64,000 bases of DNA from Foliimonas ilicis. GTDB taxonomy: Bacteria; Pseudomonadota; Alphaproteobacteria; Rhizobiales; Rhizobiaceae. The DNA lies in contig NZ_JBDUUH010000002.1 of the NCBI RefSeq assembly GCF_039939195.1, forward strand, positions 372,001 to 436,000, written 5' to 3'. The position numbers and the translations under genes were made by a program. Shown here piece after piece: positions 55,291 through 63,713 of the stretch. Positions within the stretch are counted from its first letter, which is position 1; every line of letters starts with the position of its first letter. The notes below the pieces were generated by a model. The model did no database searches and had not been told where the DNA came from. It worked only from the letters and a program-made list of their open reading frames with translations.

Positions 55291-56915
55291 CAGGCAGGGA
55301 CTTTTTTCTTGAGAGCGAAGCGCTGGATTTTACCGGTTGCCGTCTTTGGCAGGGCTGTCACGAATTTGATCGAGCGCGGATATTTATAAGGCGCGATCGC
55401 ATTCTTCACATGATCCTGCAACAGTTTGATCGTCAAAGCGTCGGGCGAAGCCTCGGCAACCAGCACGACATGCGCCTCAACGATCTGCCCGCGCTCCTCG
55501 TCAGGCGCGCCAATTACCGCGCATTCGCTGACGAGATCATGCGCCAGAAGTGCTGCCTCCACTTCCGGCCCGGCAATATTGTAGCCGGACGAGATAATCA
55601 TATCGTCCGAGCGAGCCGCGAAGTGGAAATAGCCCTGCTCGTCCTGATAGAAGGCATCGCCCGTCAGGTTCCAGCCATCGCGGACGTATTTTTCCTGCCG
55701 GTCGTCTGCAAGATAGCGACAGCCGGTCGGGCCGCGAACCGCCAGCTTGCCGATTTCGCCGCGCGGCACCTCATTCATGTCGTCATCGACGATCTTCGCC
55801 TCATAGCCGCCAACCGGCCTGCCGGTTGAAGCCGGAGCCGAGTCCCCGAAGCGGTTCGAAATGAAGATATGCAGCATTTCGGTCGCACCTATGCCATCGA
55901 GCATCGGCTTGCCGGTCTTCTTCATCCAGGCGTCGTAGATCGGCGCAGGCAGAGTTTCGCCCGCCGAAACCGCAACGCGAAGCGAACTCAGGTCGGCGCC
56001 CTCCTCCATCGCATTCAGCATCACGCGGTAAGCGGTCGGCGCGGTAAAGCTGATCGTCGCCTTATAGGTCTCGATAATCTCGATCATCTTCGGCGGCGTC
56101 GCCTGTTCCAGAAGCGTTGCCGCCGCACCGAAACGCAGCGGGAAGATCGCCAGTCCGCCAAGGCCGAATGTGAAGGCCAGCGGCGGCGAACCAACGAAAA
56201 TGTCGTCAGGCGTGACGGCCAGAACTTCCCTTGCGTACCCATCGGCGATGATCAGCAGATCGCGATGGAAATGCATCGTCGCCTTTGGCTCGCCGGTCGT
56301 GCCCGACGTGAAGCCCAGCAGCGCGACGTCATCGCTGGCGGTTGCGACCGCTTCGAATTTCACGGATTTGCCAAGTGCCACACGGTCGAGTTCAGCATCG
56401 TGATTGGCCGTGCCGTCAAAGCCGATGACCTGCTTCAGAAATTGGCTGGTCTTCGCGCAAGCGACTAGCTCATCCAGAATACGCGTGTCGCAGAGCGCCA
56501 GCGTGATTTCCGCCTTGTCTACCACCTGCGCCAGTTCGCCTGCGCGCAGCATCTGCATCGTGTTGACGACGACGGCACCAGCCTTCGTCGCGGCCAGCCA
56601 GCAGGCAACCATCGCCGGATTGTTGGCGGAGCGGATCAGCACGCGGTTGCCGGGCTTTACCCCATAATCTTCGACCAGCGCATGCGCGATGCGATTCGAC
56701 CAGTCGGTCAGTTCTTTATAAGTGCGGCGGCGGCCATTGCCGATCAGCGCCGTGTGGTCGCCAAAGCCTTTGCCGACCATCGCATCGGTCAGTTCGACGC
56801 CTGCATTCAGGCGGTCTGGATAGTCGAACCCATCCAGCAGCAGGTCGGGCCATTGCTCGAGCGGCGGAAGGTTGTCGCGCGCGAAAGTGTCGGTATGGGC
56901 GGATGCTCCAAGCAT
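55290..56915 (-). CDS. 2-aminobenzoate-CoA ligase (acyl-CoA synthetase)
   Basis: This 541-aa AMP-forming ligase has the phosphate loop LLGFTSGTTGEPKATMHFH (landmark), the GATEMLHIF motif, hinge RSDDMIISSGYNIAGPEVE and catalytic Lys in PKTATGKIQRF. In this operon, between kynureninase and 2-aminobenzoyl-CoA processing genes, it most likely activates anthranilate with CoA, as the aminobenzoate-CoA ligases of Azoarcus. Benzoate-CoA ligase is the nearest alternative. GGGAGGG precedes the ATG at 56915. Confidence 0.85.
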   Translation of the reverse strand: MLGASAHTDTFARDNLPPLEQWPDLLLDGFDYPDRLNAGVELTDAMVGKGFGDHTALIGNGRRRTYKELTDWSNRIAHALVEDYGVKPGNRVLIRSANNPAMVACWLAATKAGAVVVNTMQMLRAGELAQVVDKAEITLALCDTRILDELVACAKTSQFLKQVIGFDGTANHDAELDRVALGKSVKFEAVATASDDVALLGFTSGTTGEPKATMHFHRDLLIIADGYAREVLAVTPDDIFVGSPPLAFTFGLGGLAIFPLRFGAAATLLEQATPPKMIEIIETYKATISFTAPTAYRVMLNAMEEGADLSSLRVAVSAGETLPAPIYDAWMKKTGKPMLDGIGATEMLHIFISNRFGDSAPASTGRPVGGYEAKIVDDDMNEVPRGEIGKLAVRGPTGCRYLADDRQEKYVRDGWNLTGDAFYQDEQGYFHFAARSDDMIISSGYNIAGPEVEAALLAHDLVSECAVIGAPDEERGQIVEAHVVLVAEASPDALTIKLLQDHVKNAIAPYKYPRSIKFVTALPKTATGKIQRFALKKKVPA

Positions 56916-56916
56916 G

Positions 56917-58074
56917 TCACCCTCCCGCAAGCGTTTGTCTGGCGATAATCACTTTCTGCACGTCCGAAGCCCCCTCATAGATTCTAAGTGCGCGAATTTC
57001 GCGATAGAGTTTTTCGACCACGCTTCCCTTGCGTACGCCATCGCCGCCATGGATCTGCACCGCCTTGTCGATGACGATTTGCGCGTGATCCGTGGCGTAG
57101 AGTTTTGCCATCGCCGCTTCCCGGCTGACGCGGGCGGCGCCCGAATCCTTCAGCCACGCGGCGCGGTAAACCAGAAGTGCCGCTGCATCGATGTCGAGTG
57201 CCATATCCGCGATATGCCCCTGCACCATCTGCAGATCGGCCAGCGGCGCGCCGAACAGATTGCGCGAGCGCGCCCGGTCCAACGTTTCGTCGAGCGCGCG
57301 CCGCGCAAAGCCGAGTGCAGCCGCGGCCACCGTCGAGCGGAAAACATCGAGCACCGACATGGCGATGCGGAACCCCTGCCCCGGCTGGCCGATCATCGCG
57401 CTTGCAGGCACGCGGCAGTTCTCGAATGACAGCCTGGCCAACGGATGGGGCGCGATGACTTCGAGCCGTTCGGCGATGTGCAAGCCTGGCGTATCGGCGG
57501 TTACTGCGAAAGCGGAAATGCCTTTTGCGCCCGGCAAATCCTCGCTTCGCGCGAAGACCGTGTAGAAATCCGCGATTCCGCCATTTGAAATCCACGTTTT
57601 CTCGCCGTTGAGCACGTAGAATTCGCCGTTTTTCTCAGCGGAAAGCTCAAGATTGGCGACATCGGAGCCGGATTTCGGCTCGCTCAACGCGAATGCCGAA
57701 AGCGCCTTTCCGGCGCGCGTCTTGGTCAGCCATTCGCTCTTTTGCACACCCGAACCGAAAAGCGACAGCGCGCCGGTTCCCAACCCCTGCATGGCGAATG
57801 CGAAATCGGCCAGCCCGTCATGGCGCGCCAGCGTTTCGCGGATGATGCACAGGCTGCGCACGTCGAGCGCGCTTGCGGCATCTTGCGGATCGACGGCGGA
57901 ATGTTTCAGCCAGCCGCCTTCGCCAAGTTTAGCGACCAGTGCGCGGCAGGCGTCGTCGACATTGTCGTGATCGATATGGACGAGTTCCCTTTCGGCCCAG
58001 ATTTCCAGTTCCGCCGACAATTTGCGGTGCCGGTCTTCGAAAAAGGGCCAGTCGAGGAAACTCTTATCCGCCAT
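56917..58074 (-). CDS. Acyl-CoA dehydrogenase
   Basis: This 385-aa flavoprotein has the signatures FALSEPKSGSDVA and KTWISNGG (FAD contacts), QIHGGDGVRKGSVVEKLYR and the C-terminal YEGASDVQK with the catalytic Glu. It introduces a double bond in an acyl-CoA using ETF. Within this operon its substrate is probably a ring-derived CoA ester of the anthranilate route. The start is at 58074 (MADKSFLDW); one base separates it from the stop of the hydratase gene upstream. Confidence 0.9.
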   Translation of the reverse strand: MADKSFLDWPFFEDRHRKLSAELEIWAERELVHIDHDNVDDACRALVAKLGEGGWLKHSAVDPQDAASALDVRSLCIIRETLARHDGLADFAFAMQGLGTGALSLFGSGVQKSEWLTKTRAGKALSAFALSEPKSGSDVANLELSAEKNGEFYVLNGEKTWISNGGIADFYTVFARSEDLPGAKGISAFAVTADTPGLHIAERLEVIAPHPLARLSFENCRVPASAMIGQPGQGFRIAMSVLDVFRSTVAAAALGFARRALDETLDRARSRNLFGAPLADLQMVQGHIADMALDIDAAALLVYRAAWLKDSGAARVSREAAMAKLYATDHAQIVIDKAVQIHGGDGVRKGSVVEKLYREIRALRIYEGASDVQKVIIARQTLAGG

Positions 58075-58075
58075 T

Positions 58076-58888
58076 TCAATCGCCCTTGAAAGCTGGTTTT
58101 TCGCGGGCGACGAAGGCATCGAAGGCGCGTTTGAAATCCGCGGTCTGCATGCAGATCGCCTGCGCTTGCGCCTCTGCCTCGATGGCCTGTTCGATGGACA
58201 TGGACCATTCCTGATTGAGCATGGTCTTGGTCATCATGTGCCCGAAATTCGGGCCTTCGGCCAGGCGCTGCGCCAATTTCAGCGCTTCCGCATCCAGCGT
58301 TTCGGCCGAAACGACGCGGTTGAAGAAACCCCAGCGCTCGCCTTCCGCCGCATCCATCGAGCGGCCGGTGTAGAGCAATTCGGCAGCGCGGCCCTGTCCG
58401 ATTATGCGCGGCAGGATCGCGCATGCGCCCATGTCGCATCCGGCAAGCCCAACACGCGTAAACAGAAATGCCGTTTTCGCTTCAGGTGCCGCGATGCGCA
58501 AATCGGACGCCATCGCGATGATCGCGCCCGCCCCGACGCAGACGCCGTCGATGGCCGCGATCACCGGCTTTCCGCAGCCCATGATCGCCTTGACCAGATC
58601 GCCGGTCATACGCGTAAAATTCAGGAGGCTCTTCATATCCATGTCGAGCAGCGGGCCGATAATGTCGTGCACATCGCCGCCGGAGCAGAAATTTCCGCCA
58701 TTCGAGCCGAAAACGACGGCTTTGATGTCATCGGCATAGACCAGCGCGCGAAACGTATCGCGCAGCTCAGCGTAGCTTTCGAAGGTCAGCGGGTTTTTGC
58801 GTTCCGGCCTGTCGAGCGTGATCGTGGCGATGCCATCCTTCGCGCTCCAGCGAAAATGCTTCGGCGCGTGGTTCGTCATATCAGTCAT
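58076..58888 (-). CDS. Enoyl-CoA hydratase/isomerase family protein
   Basis: This 270-aa crotonase has the oxyanion holes NFCSGGDVHDI and GVCVGAGAIIAMASD. The usual two catalytic Glu region reads FTRVGLAGCDMGACA, with the second Glu of crotonase replaced, which hints at hydrolase or ring-opening activity rather than simple hydration. The ATG at 58888 (GGGAGG six bases before) overlaps the marR stop. It should act on the non-aromatic CoA ester made by the monooxygenase/reductase. Confidence 0.85.
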   Translation of the reverse strand: MTDMTNHAPKHFRWSAKDGIATITLDRPERKNPLTFESYAELRDTFRALVYADDIKAVVFGSNGGNFCSGGDVHDIIGPLLDMDMKSLLNFTRMTGDLVKAIMGCGKPVIAAIDGVCVGAGAIIAMASDLRIAAPEAKTAFLFTRVGLAGCDMGACAILPRIIGQGRAAELLYTGRSMDAAEGERWGFFNRVVSAETLDAEALKLAQRLAEGPNFGHMMTKTMLNQEWSMSIEQAIEAEAQAQAICMQTADFKRAFDAFVAREKPAFKGD

Positions 58889-59375
58889 CGGCACCCTCCC
58901 GGCCCGTCAGTTTCGAAGACGCGCCGACCGTATCGAGTGCCGAGATGAGGCGATCGCAGGTTTCCTCCGACAGATCGTCGAGAATATTGGCGATCCATTC
59001 CGCATGGGCAGACGCCATGCGCGCGAACTCGTCGCGGCCCTTATTCGTCAGCCTGACTAGTGTTGCGCGCTTGTCGCCCGCCACCGGCACACGCAGCACC
59101 GCGCCATCGGCGACAAGCCGCTCGACAATGCCGGTTACATTGCCGTTCGAGACGCGAAGGGCTGCCGAAAGCTCGGTCATCTTCAGTCCGGTCTCGAAGC
59201 GATAGAGTGCTGCTAGAACGTCGAAGCGCGGCAGCGTCGTATCGAATTCGACCCGCAGGTTTTCGCGCACGGTCGCTTCCACCAGCCGCGTCGTTTTCAA
59301 AAGCCGCAGCCAGACCCGTAGGCGCTGGCGCTTCACATCGGCCTGGGCCGCATCGTCATTGGCGAGAAAATTCAT
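58881..59375 (-). CDS. MarR-family regulator of the anthranilyl-CoA operon
   Basis: This 164-aa winged-helix regulator has the recognition region ELSAALRVSNGNVTGIVERL and wing DGAVLRVPVAGDKRATLVRLT. It is encoded inside the operon (ATGA overlap with the SDR gene upstream and 8-bp overlap with the hydratase downstream), so it probably autoregulates with the pathway. MarR proteins bind palindromes like those at 62,465-62,496 and often respond to aromatic acids or aryl-CoA. Confidence 0.88.
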   Translation of the reverse strand: MNFLANDDAAQADVKRQRLRVWLRLLKTTRLVEATVRENLRVEFDTTLPRFDVLAALYRFETGLKMTELSAALRVSNGNVTGIVERLVADGAVLRVPVAGDKRATLVRLTNKGRDEFARMASAHAEWIANILDDLSEETCDRLISALDTVGASSKLTGREGADD

Positions 59376-60127
59376 ATTTCGCCCCCTGATATGGAGATCG
59401 CCTGTCCGGTGACAGAACCTGCGTCCGGCCCGCAAAGCCAGAGCACGGTTCCAGCCACTTCTTCCGGGCGAATGAAGCGCCCTTGCGGGTTGCCCGACGA
59501 CAAGGCTTTCATCGCGTATTCGCGGCTTTTGCCGGTTTTTTCGATGATGTTTTCGATGGATCGTTCCAGCATCGGCGTTTCGGTGAAGCTCGGGCAGATC
59601 GCGTTGACGGTAAGCCCAGTAGTCGCAACCTCATGCGCGAGCGCGCGCACAAGCCCGACAACGCCATGTTTTGCGGCGGTGTAAGCCGACATATAGGAAT
59701 AGCCCTTGAGGCCAGCCGTCGAGGCAATCGCGATAAGCCTGCCATTGGGGTTTGTCTTCATCAGCGGCATTGCGGCCTGAAAGGTGAGGAACACACCGGT
59801 CAGGTTGACGTCCAGCATGCGCTGCCAGAGATCGCGGTCGGTGCGATGGAAGGGCGCGCTTTCGGCGGCACCCGCATTAGCGATCACGATGTCGGGCGCA
59901 CCGCCCTTGGCGATTTCCGCGAACATTTCGCGCAATGAATCTTCTTTGGTTACATCTGCAACTATTGGCGAAATCCGTTCCGAACGCGCCGAAATCTCTT
60001 CGAGTGCAGACGCCCGGCGCCCTGAAACGAACACCTCCGCACCGGCTTCCGCAAGCGCCAAAGCGATAGCCGCGCCTAGACCGGAGCCGCCGCCCGTCAC
60101 CAATGCGCGTTTTCCTTCGAGTGTCAT
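59372..60127 (-). CDS. SDR-family dehydrogenase
   Basis: This 251-aa short-chain dehydrogenase has the nucleotide motif TGGGSGLGAAIALAL, NAGAAES, the catalytic Ser region IAIASTAGLKGYS and the YTAAKHG motif. It probably oxidises a 3-hydroxyacyl-CoA intermediate downstream of the hydratase. The ATG overlaps the stop of the monooxygenase/reductase gene by 4 bp. Confidence 0.9.
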   Translation of the reverse strand: MTLEGKRALVTGGGSGLGAAIALALAEAGAEVFVSGRRASALEEISARSERISPIVADVTKEDSLREMFAEIAKGGAPDIVIANAGAAESAPFHRTDRDLWQRMLDVNLTGVFLTFQAAMPLMKTNPNGRLIAIASTAGLKGYSYMSAYTAAKHGVVGLVRALAHEVATTGLTVNAICPSFTETPMLERSIENIIEKTGKSREYAMKALSSGNPQGRFIRPEEVAGTVLWLCGPDAGSVTGQAISISGGEI

Positions 60128-62418
60128 ACGGCACGCTCCTTGGTTGCATCCGAACGCTCGGCAAGCCTGCGAAGCTGATCCCGGCCCGGCAGATAGGGCA
60201 GCGGCCATTCCTCTTGCTGGTCGCCAAGCGTGGCAGCCGCATGAAGCGTCCAGTACGGGTTAGACAGATGCGGCCTTGCGAGACAGACGAGATCGGCACG
60301 ACCGGCAAGCAGGATCGAATTGGCATGATCCGGCTCGAATATGTTGCCGACAGCCATCGTCGCCATGCCTGTTTCATTTCGAATGCGATCTGAAAACGGC
60401 GTCTGGAACATGCGGCCATAGACAGGCCGCGCATTGATCGAGGTCTGGCCTGCCGACACGTCGCAAATATCGACACCTGCCTCCTGAAGCATCCGCGCGA
60501 TTTCGACTGCTTCTTCAGGCGTCACGCCCTCATCGCCCACCCAGTCATTGGCGGAGATACGAACGGCAATCGGCTTGTGGCTTGGCCAGACTTCGCGAAC
60601 CGCCTGAAAGATTTCCAAGGGGTAGCGCATGCGGTTTTCGAGCGAGCCGCCATATTCGTCGGTGCGATTGTTGGTCAGCGGCGTGATGAAGGACGACAGC
60701 AGATAGCCATGCGCGGCGTGGATTTCCAGCATGTCGAAACCGGCGCGGTCAGCCATTTCGGCGGAAGCGACGAATTGATCGCGCACCATATCCATCTCGC
60801 TGCGACCCATCGCCTTCGGCGTCTGGTTCTTCGGCGACCAAGGGCGCTCGGATGATGAAAGCAGCGGCCAATTGCCATCTTCTAACGGAAGATCAGACCC
60901 TTCCCAGCCAAGCCCTGTCGAGCCTTTGCGGCCTGCATGGCCGATCTGGCAGCAAATTTTGGCGGAGGTCTCGGCATGCACGAAATCGACGATGCGCTTC
61001 CACGCAACCTCATGTTCCGGCGCATAAAGCCCCGGACAGCCCCGCGTGATGCGGCCTTCCGGGCTGACGCATGTCATTTCGACATAGACCAGCCCCGCCC
61101 CGCCCTTTGCGCGCTCGGAATAATGCACCAGATGCCAGTCGGTCGGCGTGCCATCGACGGCTTTGTACTGCGCCATCGGCGAAACGACGATGCGGTTCTT
61201 CAACTCCATATCGCGCAGTTTGAAGGGTGCGAACATCGGCGCGCGGCGCGTTCCCTGCGCAGCACCCGCCGCCTCCTGAAACCAGCGCTCAGCACTTTCC
61301 AGCCATTTCTGATCGCGCAGGCGCAGATTTTCATGGCTTATGCGCTGCGAGCGGGTGAGCAGCGAATAGTTGAACTGCACCGGATCGAGATCGAAGTAAC
61401 GCTCGACGTCCTCGAACCATTCCAGCGAATTGCGCGCCGCCGATTGCAGCTTGAGCACTTCCGTCCGCCGTTCGTCCTCATAGCGCTCGAATGCGCGCTC
61501 CAGCGACTTTTCCTTGTAAACCAGATCGGCAAGAGCAATCGCGCTTTCCAGCGCCAGCTTGGTGCCGGAGCCGATGGAGAAATGCGCGGTCGCTGCCGCA
61601 TCACCCAGAAGTGCGATGTTGCGATAGGACCAGCGCTTACAAAGCACACGCGGGAAATTAAGCCAGGCCGAACCGCGAATATGGGTGGCGTTTGTCATCA
61701 GATCGTGACCGCCGAGGTGCCTGGCGAAAATGCGCTGGCAGGTCTCGATGCTTTCCTGCTGGCTCATTTCGCCGAAGCCGAACTTCGCCCAGGTTTCCTC
61801 GCTGCATTCCACGATGAAAGTCGCGGTGTCATTGTCGAACTGGTAGGCATGCGCCCAGACCCAGCCGTGCTCGGTTTCCTCGAAAATGAAGGTGAATGCG
61901 TCGCCGAATTTCTGATGCGTGCCGAGCCAGACGAATTTGCATTTGCGGCTGTCGATGTCAGGTTCGAATTCGGCTTCGAACTCCTTGCGCGCCCGCGAGT
62001 TCAGCCCGTCTGCGGCGACAACCAGATCATATTGCGAGGCGTAATCCGCAACGCTTTCGACATTCGTCTCGAAGCGAAGCTCGACGCCGAGCTCGCGCGC
62101 CCTCTCCTGCAACAGCATCAACAGCTTCTTGCGGCCGATGCCGCAGAAGCCATGGCCGGTCGAAACCGTCTTCGTGTCTTTGAAATGAACGGCGATGTCG
62201 TCCCAATAGGCAAAATGCGAGCGGATGGACGCCGCGCTGACCGCGTCGTTTTCAGCCAGATTGTCGAGGGTCTCGTCGGAAAGGACCACGCCCCAGCCGA
62301 ATGTATCGTCCGGCTTGTTGCGCTCGATGACGGTGATCTGCGAATCCGGGTCGCGCAGCTTCATGCTGATGGCGAAGTAGAGCCCAGCCGGACCACCTCC
62401 CAAACAAGCGATCTTCAT
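60124..62418 (-). CDS. Bifunctional 2-aminobenzoyl-CoA monooxygenase/reductase
   Basis: This 764-aa fusion has a FAD monooxygenase (residues about 1-370, GGGPAGLYFAISM and LLGDAAATAHFSIGSGTK) followed by an old-yellow-enzyme-type FMN reductase (from about 390, PFKLRDMELKNRIVVSPM, EIHAAHGYLLSSF, NRTDEYGGSLENR). This plan is that of 2-aminobenzoyl-CoA monooxygenase/reductase of Azoarcus, which hydroxylates and reduces the ring of anthranilyl-CoA; salicylyl-CoA 5-hydroxylases are shorter, with only the first half. GGGAGACG precedes the ATG. It is the first gene of the operon. Confidence 0.9.
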   Translation of the reverse strand: MKIACLGGGPAGLYFAISMKLRDPDSQITVIERNKPDDTFGWGVVLSDETLDNLAENDAVSAASIRSHFAYWDDIAVHFKDTKTVSTGHGFCGIGRKKLLMLLQERARELGVELRFETNVESVADYASQYDLVVAADGLNSRARKEFEAEFEPDIDSRKCKFVWLGTHQKFGDAFTFIFEETEHGWVWAHAYQFDNDTATFIVECSEETWAKFGFGEMSQQESIETCQRIFARHLGGHDLMTNATHIRGSAWLNFPRVLCKRWSYRNIALLGDAAATAHFSIGSGTKLALESAIALADLVYKEKSLERAFERYEDERRTEVLKLQSAARNSLEWFEDVERYFDLDPVQFNYSLLTRSQRISHENLRLRDQKWLESAERWFQEAAGAAQGTRRAPMFAPFKLRDMELKNRIVVSPMAQYKAVDGTPTDWHLVHYSERAKGGAGLVYVEMTCVSPEGRITRGCPGLYAPEHEVAWKRIVDFVHAETSAKICCQIGHAGRKGSTGLGWEGSDLPLEDGNWPLLSSSERPWSPKNQTPKAMGRSEMDMVRDQFVASAEMADRAGFDMLEIHAAHGYLLSSFITPLTNNRTDEYGGSLENRMRYPLEIFQAVREVWPSHKPIAVRISANDWVGDEGVTPEEAVEIARMLQEAGVDICDVSAGQTSINARPVYGRMFQTPFSDRIRNETGMATMAVGNIFEPDHANSILLAGRADLVCLARPHLSNPYWTLHAAATLGDQQEEWPLPYLPGRDQLRRLAERSDATKERAV

Positions 62419-62464
62419 GTCGCGTCTCCCTCTTGTTGCGTGAAGGATTGCACCCAAGCAGAAT

Positions 62465-62516
62465 AATTTCAAGCTTGAAATTTCATGCTTGAAATTAATG
62501 TATGCGACTTGAAATT
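62465..62516. promoter_or_regulatory. Overlapping palindromic operator between the divergent kynurenine genes
   Basis: A perfect 18-bp palindrome AATTTCAAGCTTGAAATT (62465-62482) is overlapped by a near-palindrome AATTTCATGCTTGAAATT (62479-62496), 14 bp on. A third half site, TTGAAATT, lies at 62509-62516. The site lies 47 bp before the monooxygenase/reductase start and 67 bp before the hydrolase start. Its form and place suit a MarR operator, presumably for the MarR protein of the operon. Confidence 0.75.
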
Positions 62517-62562
62517 GTCAGCGGGGCTGGCGATGGTGCATGATCTCAAGCAGGATTGCCCC

Positions 62563-63387
62563 ATGCCGGAAACCAAAGACTGGAACGACGCCTTCACGAA
62601 CGGCGCCTACATTGCCGATGGCAGTGCCTATCCCGCTAAATGGTCTGTGCTTGCGGCGGAATTCAGGGAAAAGGCCGCATCCGCAAACCGTCTTCGCGCT
62701 AATATCTCCTACGGCCCGCATGAGCGCAACCGCTACGATCTCTATCTGCCGGAGGGCTTGCCCAAGGGTCTGGCCATCATCGTTCACGGTGGATATTGGC
62801 TGGCATTCGATAAATCATACTGGTCGCATCTGGCCGCAGGTCCGCTCGCACACGGCTTTACCGTCGCCATGCCTTCCTATGTGCTAAGCCCCGAAGCGAA
62901 GATTTCCGGGATCACCACGCAGATCGGCGCAGCCATTACCGCAGCCGCCGGAGAGATCGACGGGCCTATCCACACGATCGGACACTCGGCAGGCGGGCAG
63001 ATGGTAACGCGGATGGTCTCACGTAGCTCGCCGCTTTCGAACAACGTTCTCGCGCGGATTAAAAAGACCGTATCGCTTTCCGGCCTTCACGATCTGCGCC
63101 CCCTCATGAAGACGAGCATGAATGAAAAATTCGGCTTGGATATTGAGGCGGCGCGCAGTGAGAGCCCTGCCCTGCTCGAGCCTGTGGATGGCATCGACGT
63201 AACGTGCTGGGTAGGCGCGGATGAGCGGCCGGAATTCCTGCGCCAGAACGCGCTTCTGGCAAATGCCTGGAGCGGTTTCGACATCGCAATATCATCTGTC
63301 GAAGAAGAAGGCCGCCACCACTACGATATCATCGACGGTCTGATGGACCCCGAACACAGGCTGGTGAAAACGCTGCTTGCCCTGTAA
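62563..63387 (+). CDS. Alpha/beta hydrolase, kynurenine formamidase-like
   Basis: This 274-aa alpha/beta hydrolase carries IIVHGGYWLAFDKSYW and the nucleophile elbow IGHSAGGQMV, with acid CWVGADERPEF and His in EEGRHHYDI. HGGYW is the oxyanion signature of arylformamidases of the eukaryotic AFMID type, which hydrolyse N-formylkynurenine to kynurenine and formate. The start at 62563 (MPETKDWNDAF) has AGGA upstream; earlier ATGs at 62533 and 62485 are possible, but the second lies inside the operator. Divergent from the anthranilyl-CoA operon, it supplies kynureninase with substrate. Confidence 0.8.
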   Translation: MPETKDWNDAFTNGAYIADGSAYPAKWSVLAAEFREKAASANRLRANISYGPHERNRYDLYLPEGLPKGLAIIVHGGYWLAFDKSYWSHLAAGPLAHGFTVAMPSYVLSPEAKISGITTQIGAAITAAAGEIDGPIHTIGHSAGGQMVTRMVSRSSPLSNNVLARIKKTVSLSGLHDLRPLMKTSMNEKFGLDIEAARSESPALLEPVDGIDVTCWVGADERPEFLRQNALLANAWSGFDIAISSVEEEGRHHYDIIDGLMDPEHRLVKTLLAL

Positions 63388-63472
63388 GACCTGAACAATG
63401 GAGCGAAGGCCGTGAGATTTTGAATCATGGCCGCGCTCCAACATATTGATTTTACATGCATCGGAGGTCGTG

Positions 63473-63709
63473 ATGAGAGCCGTGTTCGTTCAACTGCAAT
63501 GCCAGCCCGGCAAGACATACGATGTGGCCGACGAGATTTTCGAGCGCGAGGTCGCGTCAGAGCTTTATTCGACCAGCGGCGAGTATGATCTGATGATGAA
63601 AATCTATATCGAGGACGGCGTCGATGTGGGCAAGTTCATCAATGAGAAGGTCGCGAATGTGCCTGGGATTGTGCGTTCGCTGACGACGCTGACGTTCAAG
63701 GCGTTTTGA
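63473..63709 (+). CDS. Stand-alone Lrp/AsnC ligand-binding domain protein
   Basis: This 78-aa protein matches the C-terminal RAM domain of Lrp/AsnC regulators (VFVQLQCQPGK...DEIFEREVASELYSTSGEYDLMM, then VPGIVRSLTTLTFK) and has no DNA-binding domain. Such stand-alone domains bind amino acids and may modulate other regulators. ATG 63473 has GGAGG before it. It lies 85 bp after the hydrolase gene. Confidence 0.87.
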   Translation: MRAVFVQLQCQPGKTYDVADEIFEREVASELYSTSGEYDLMMKIYIEDGVDVGKFINEKVANVPGIVRSLTTLTFKAF

Positions 63710-63713
63710 GGCG

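Noticed and set aside
60937..62466. 509-codon plus-strand frame over the monooxygenase/reductase
   Set aside because: It is antisense to a strongly conserved fusion enzyme.
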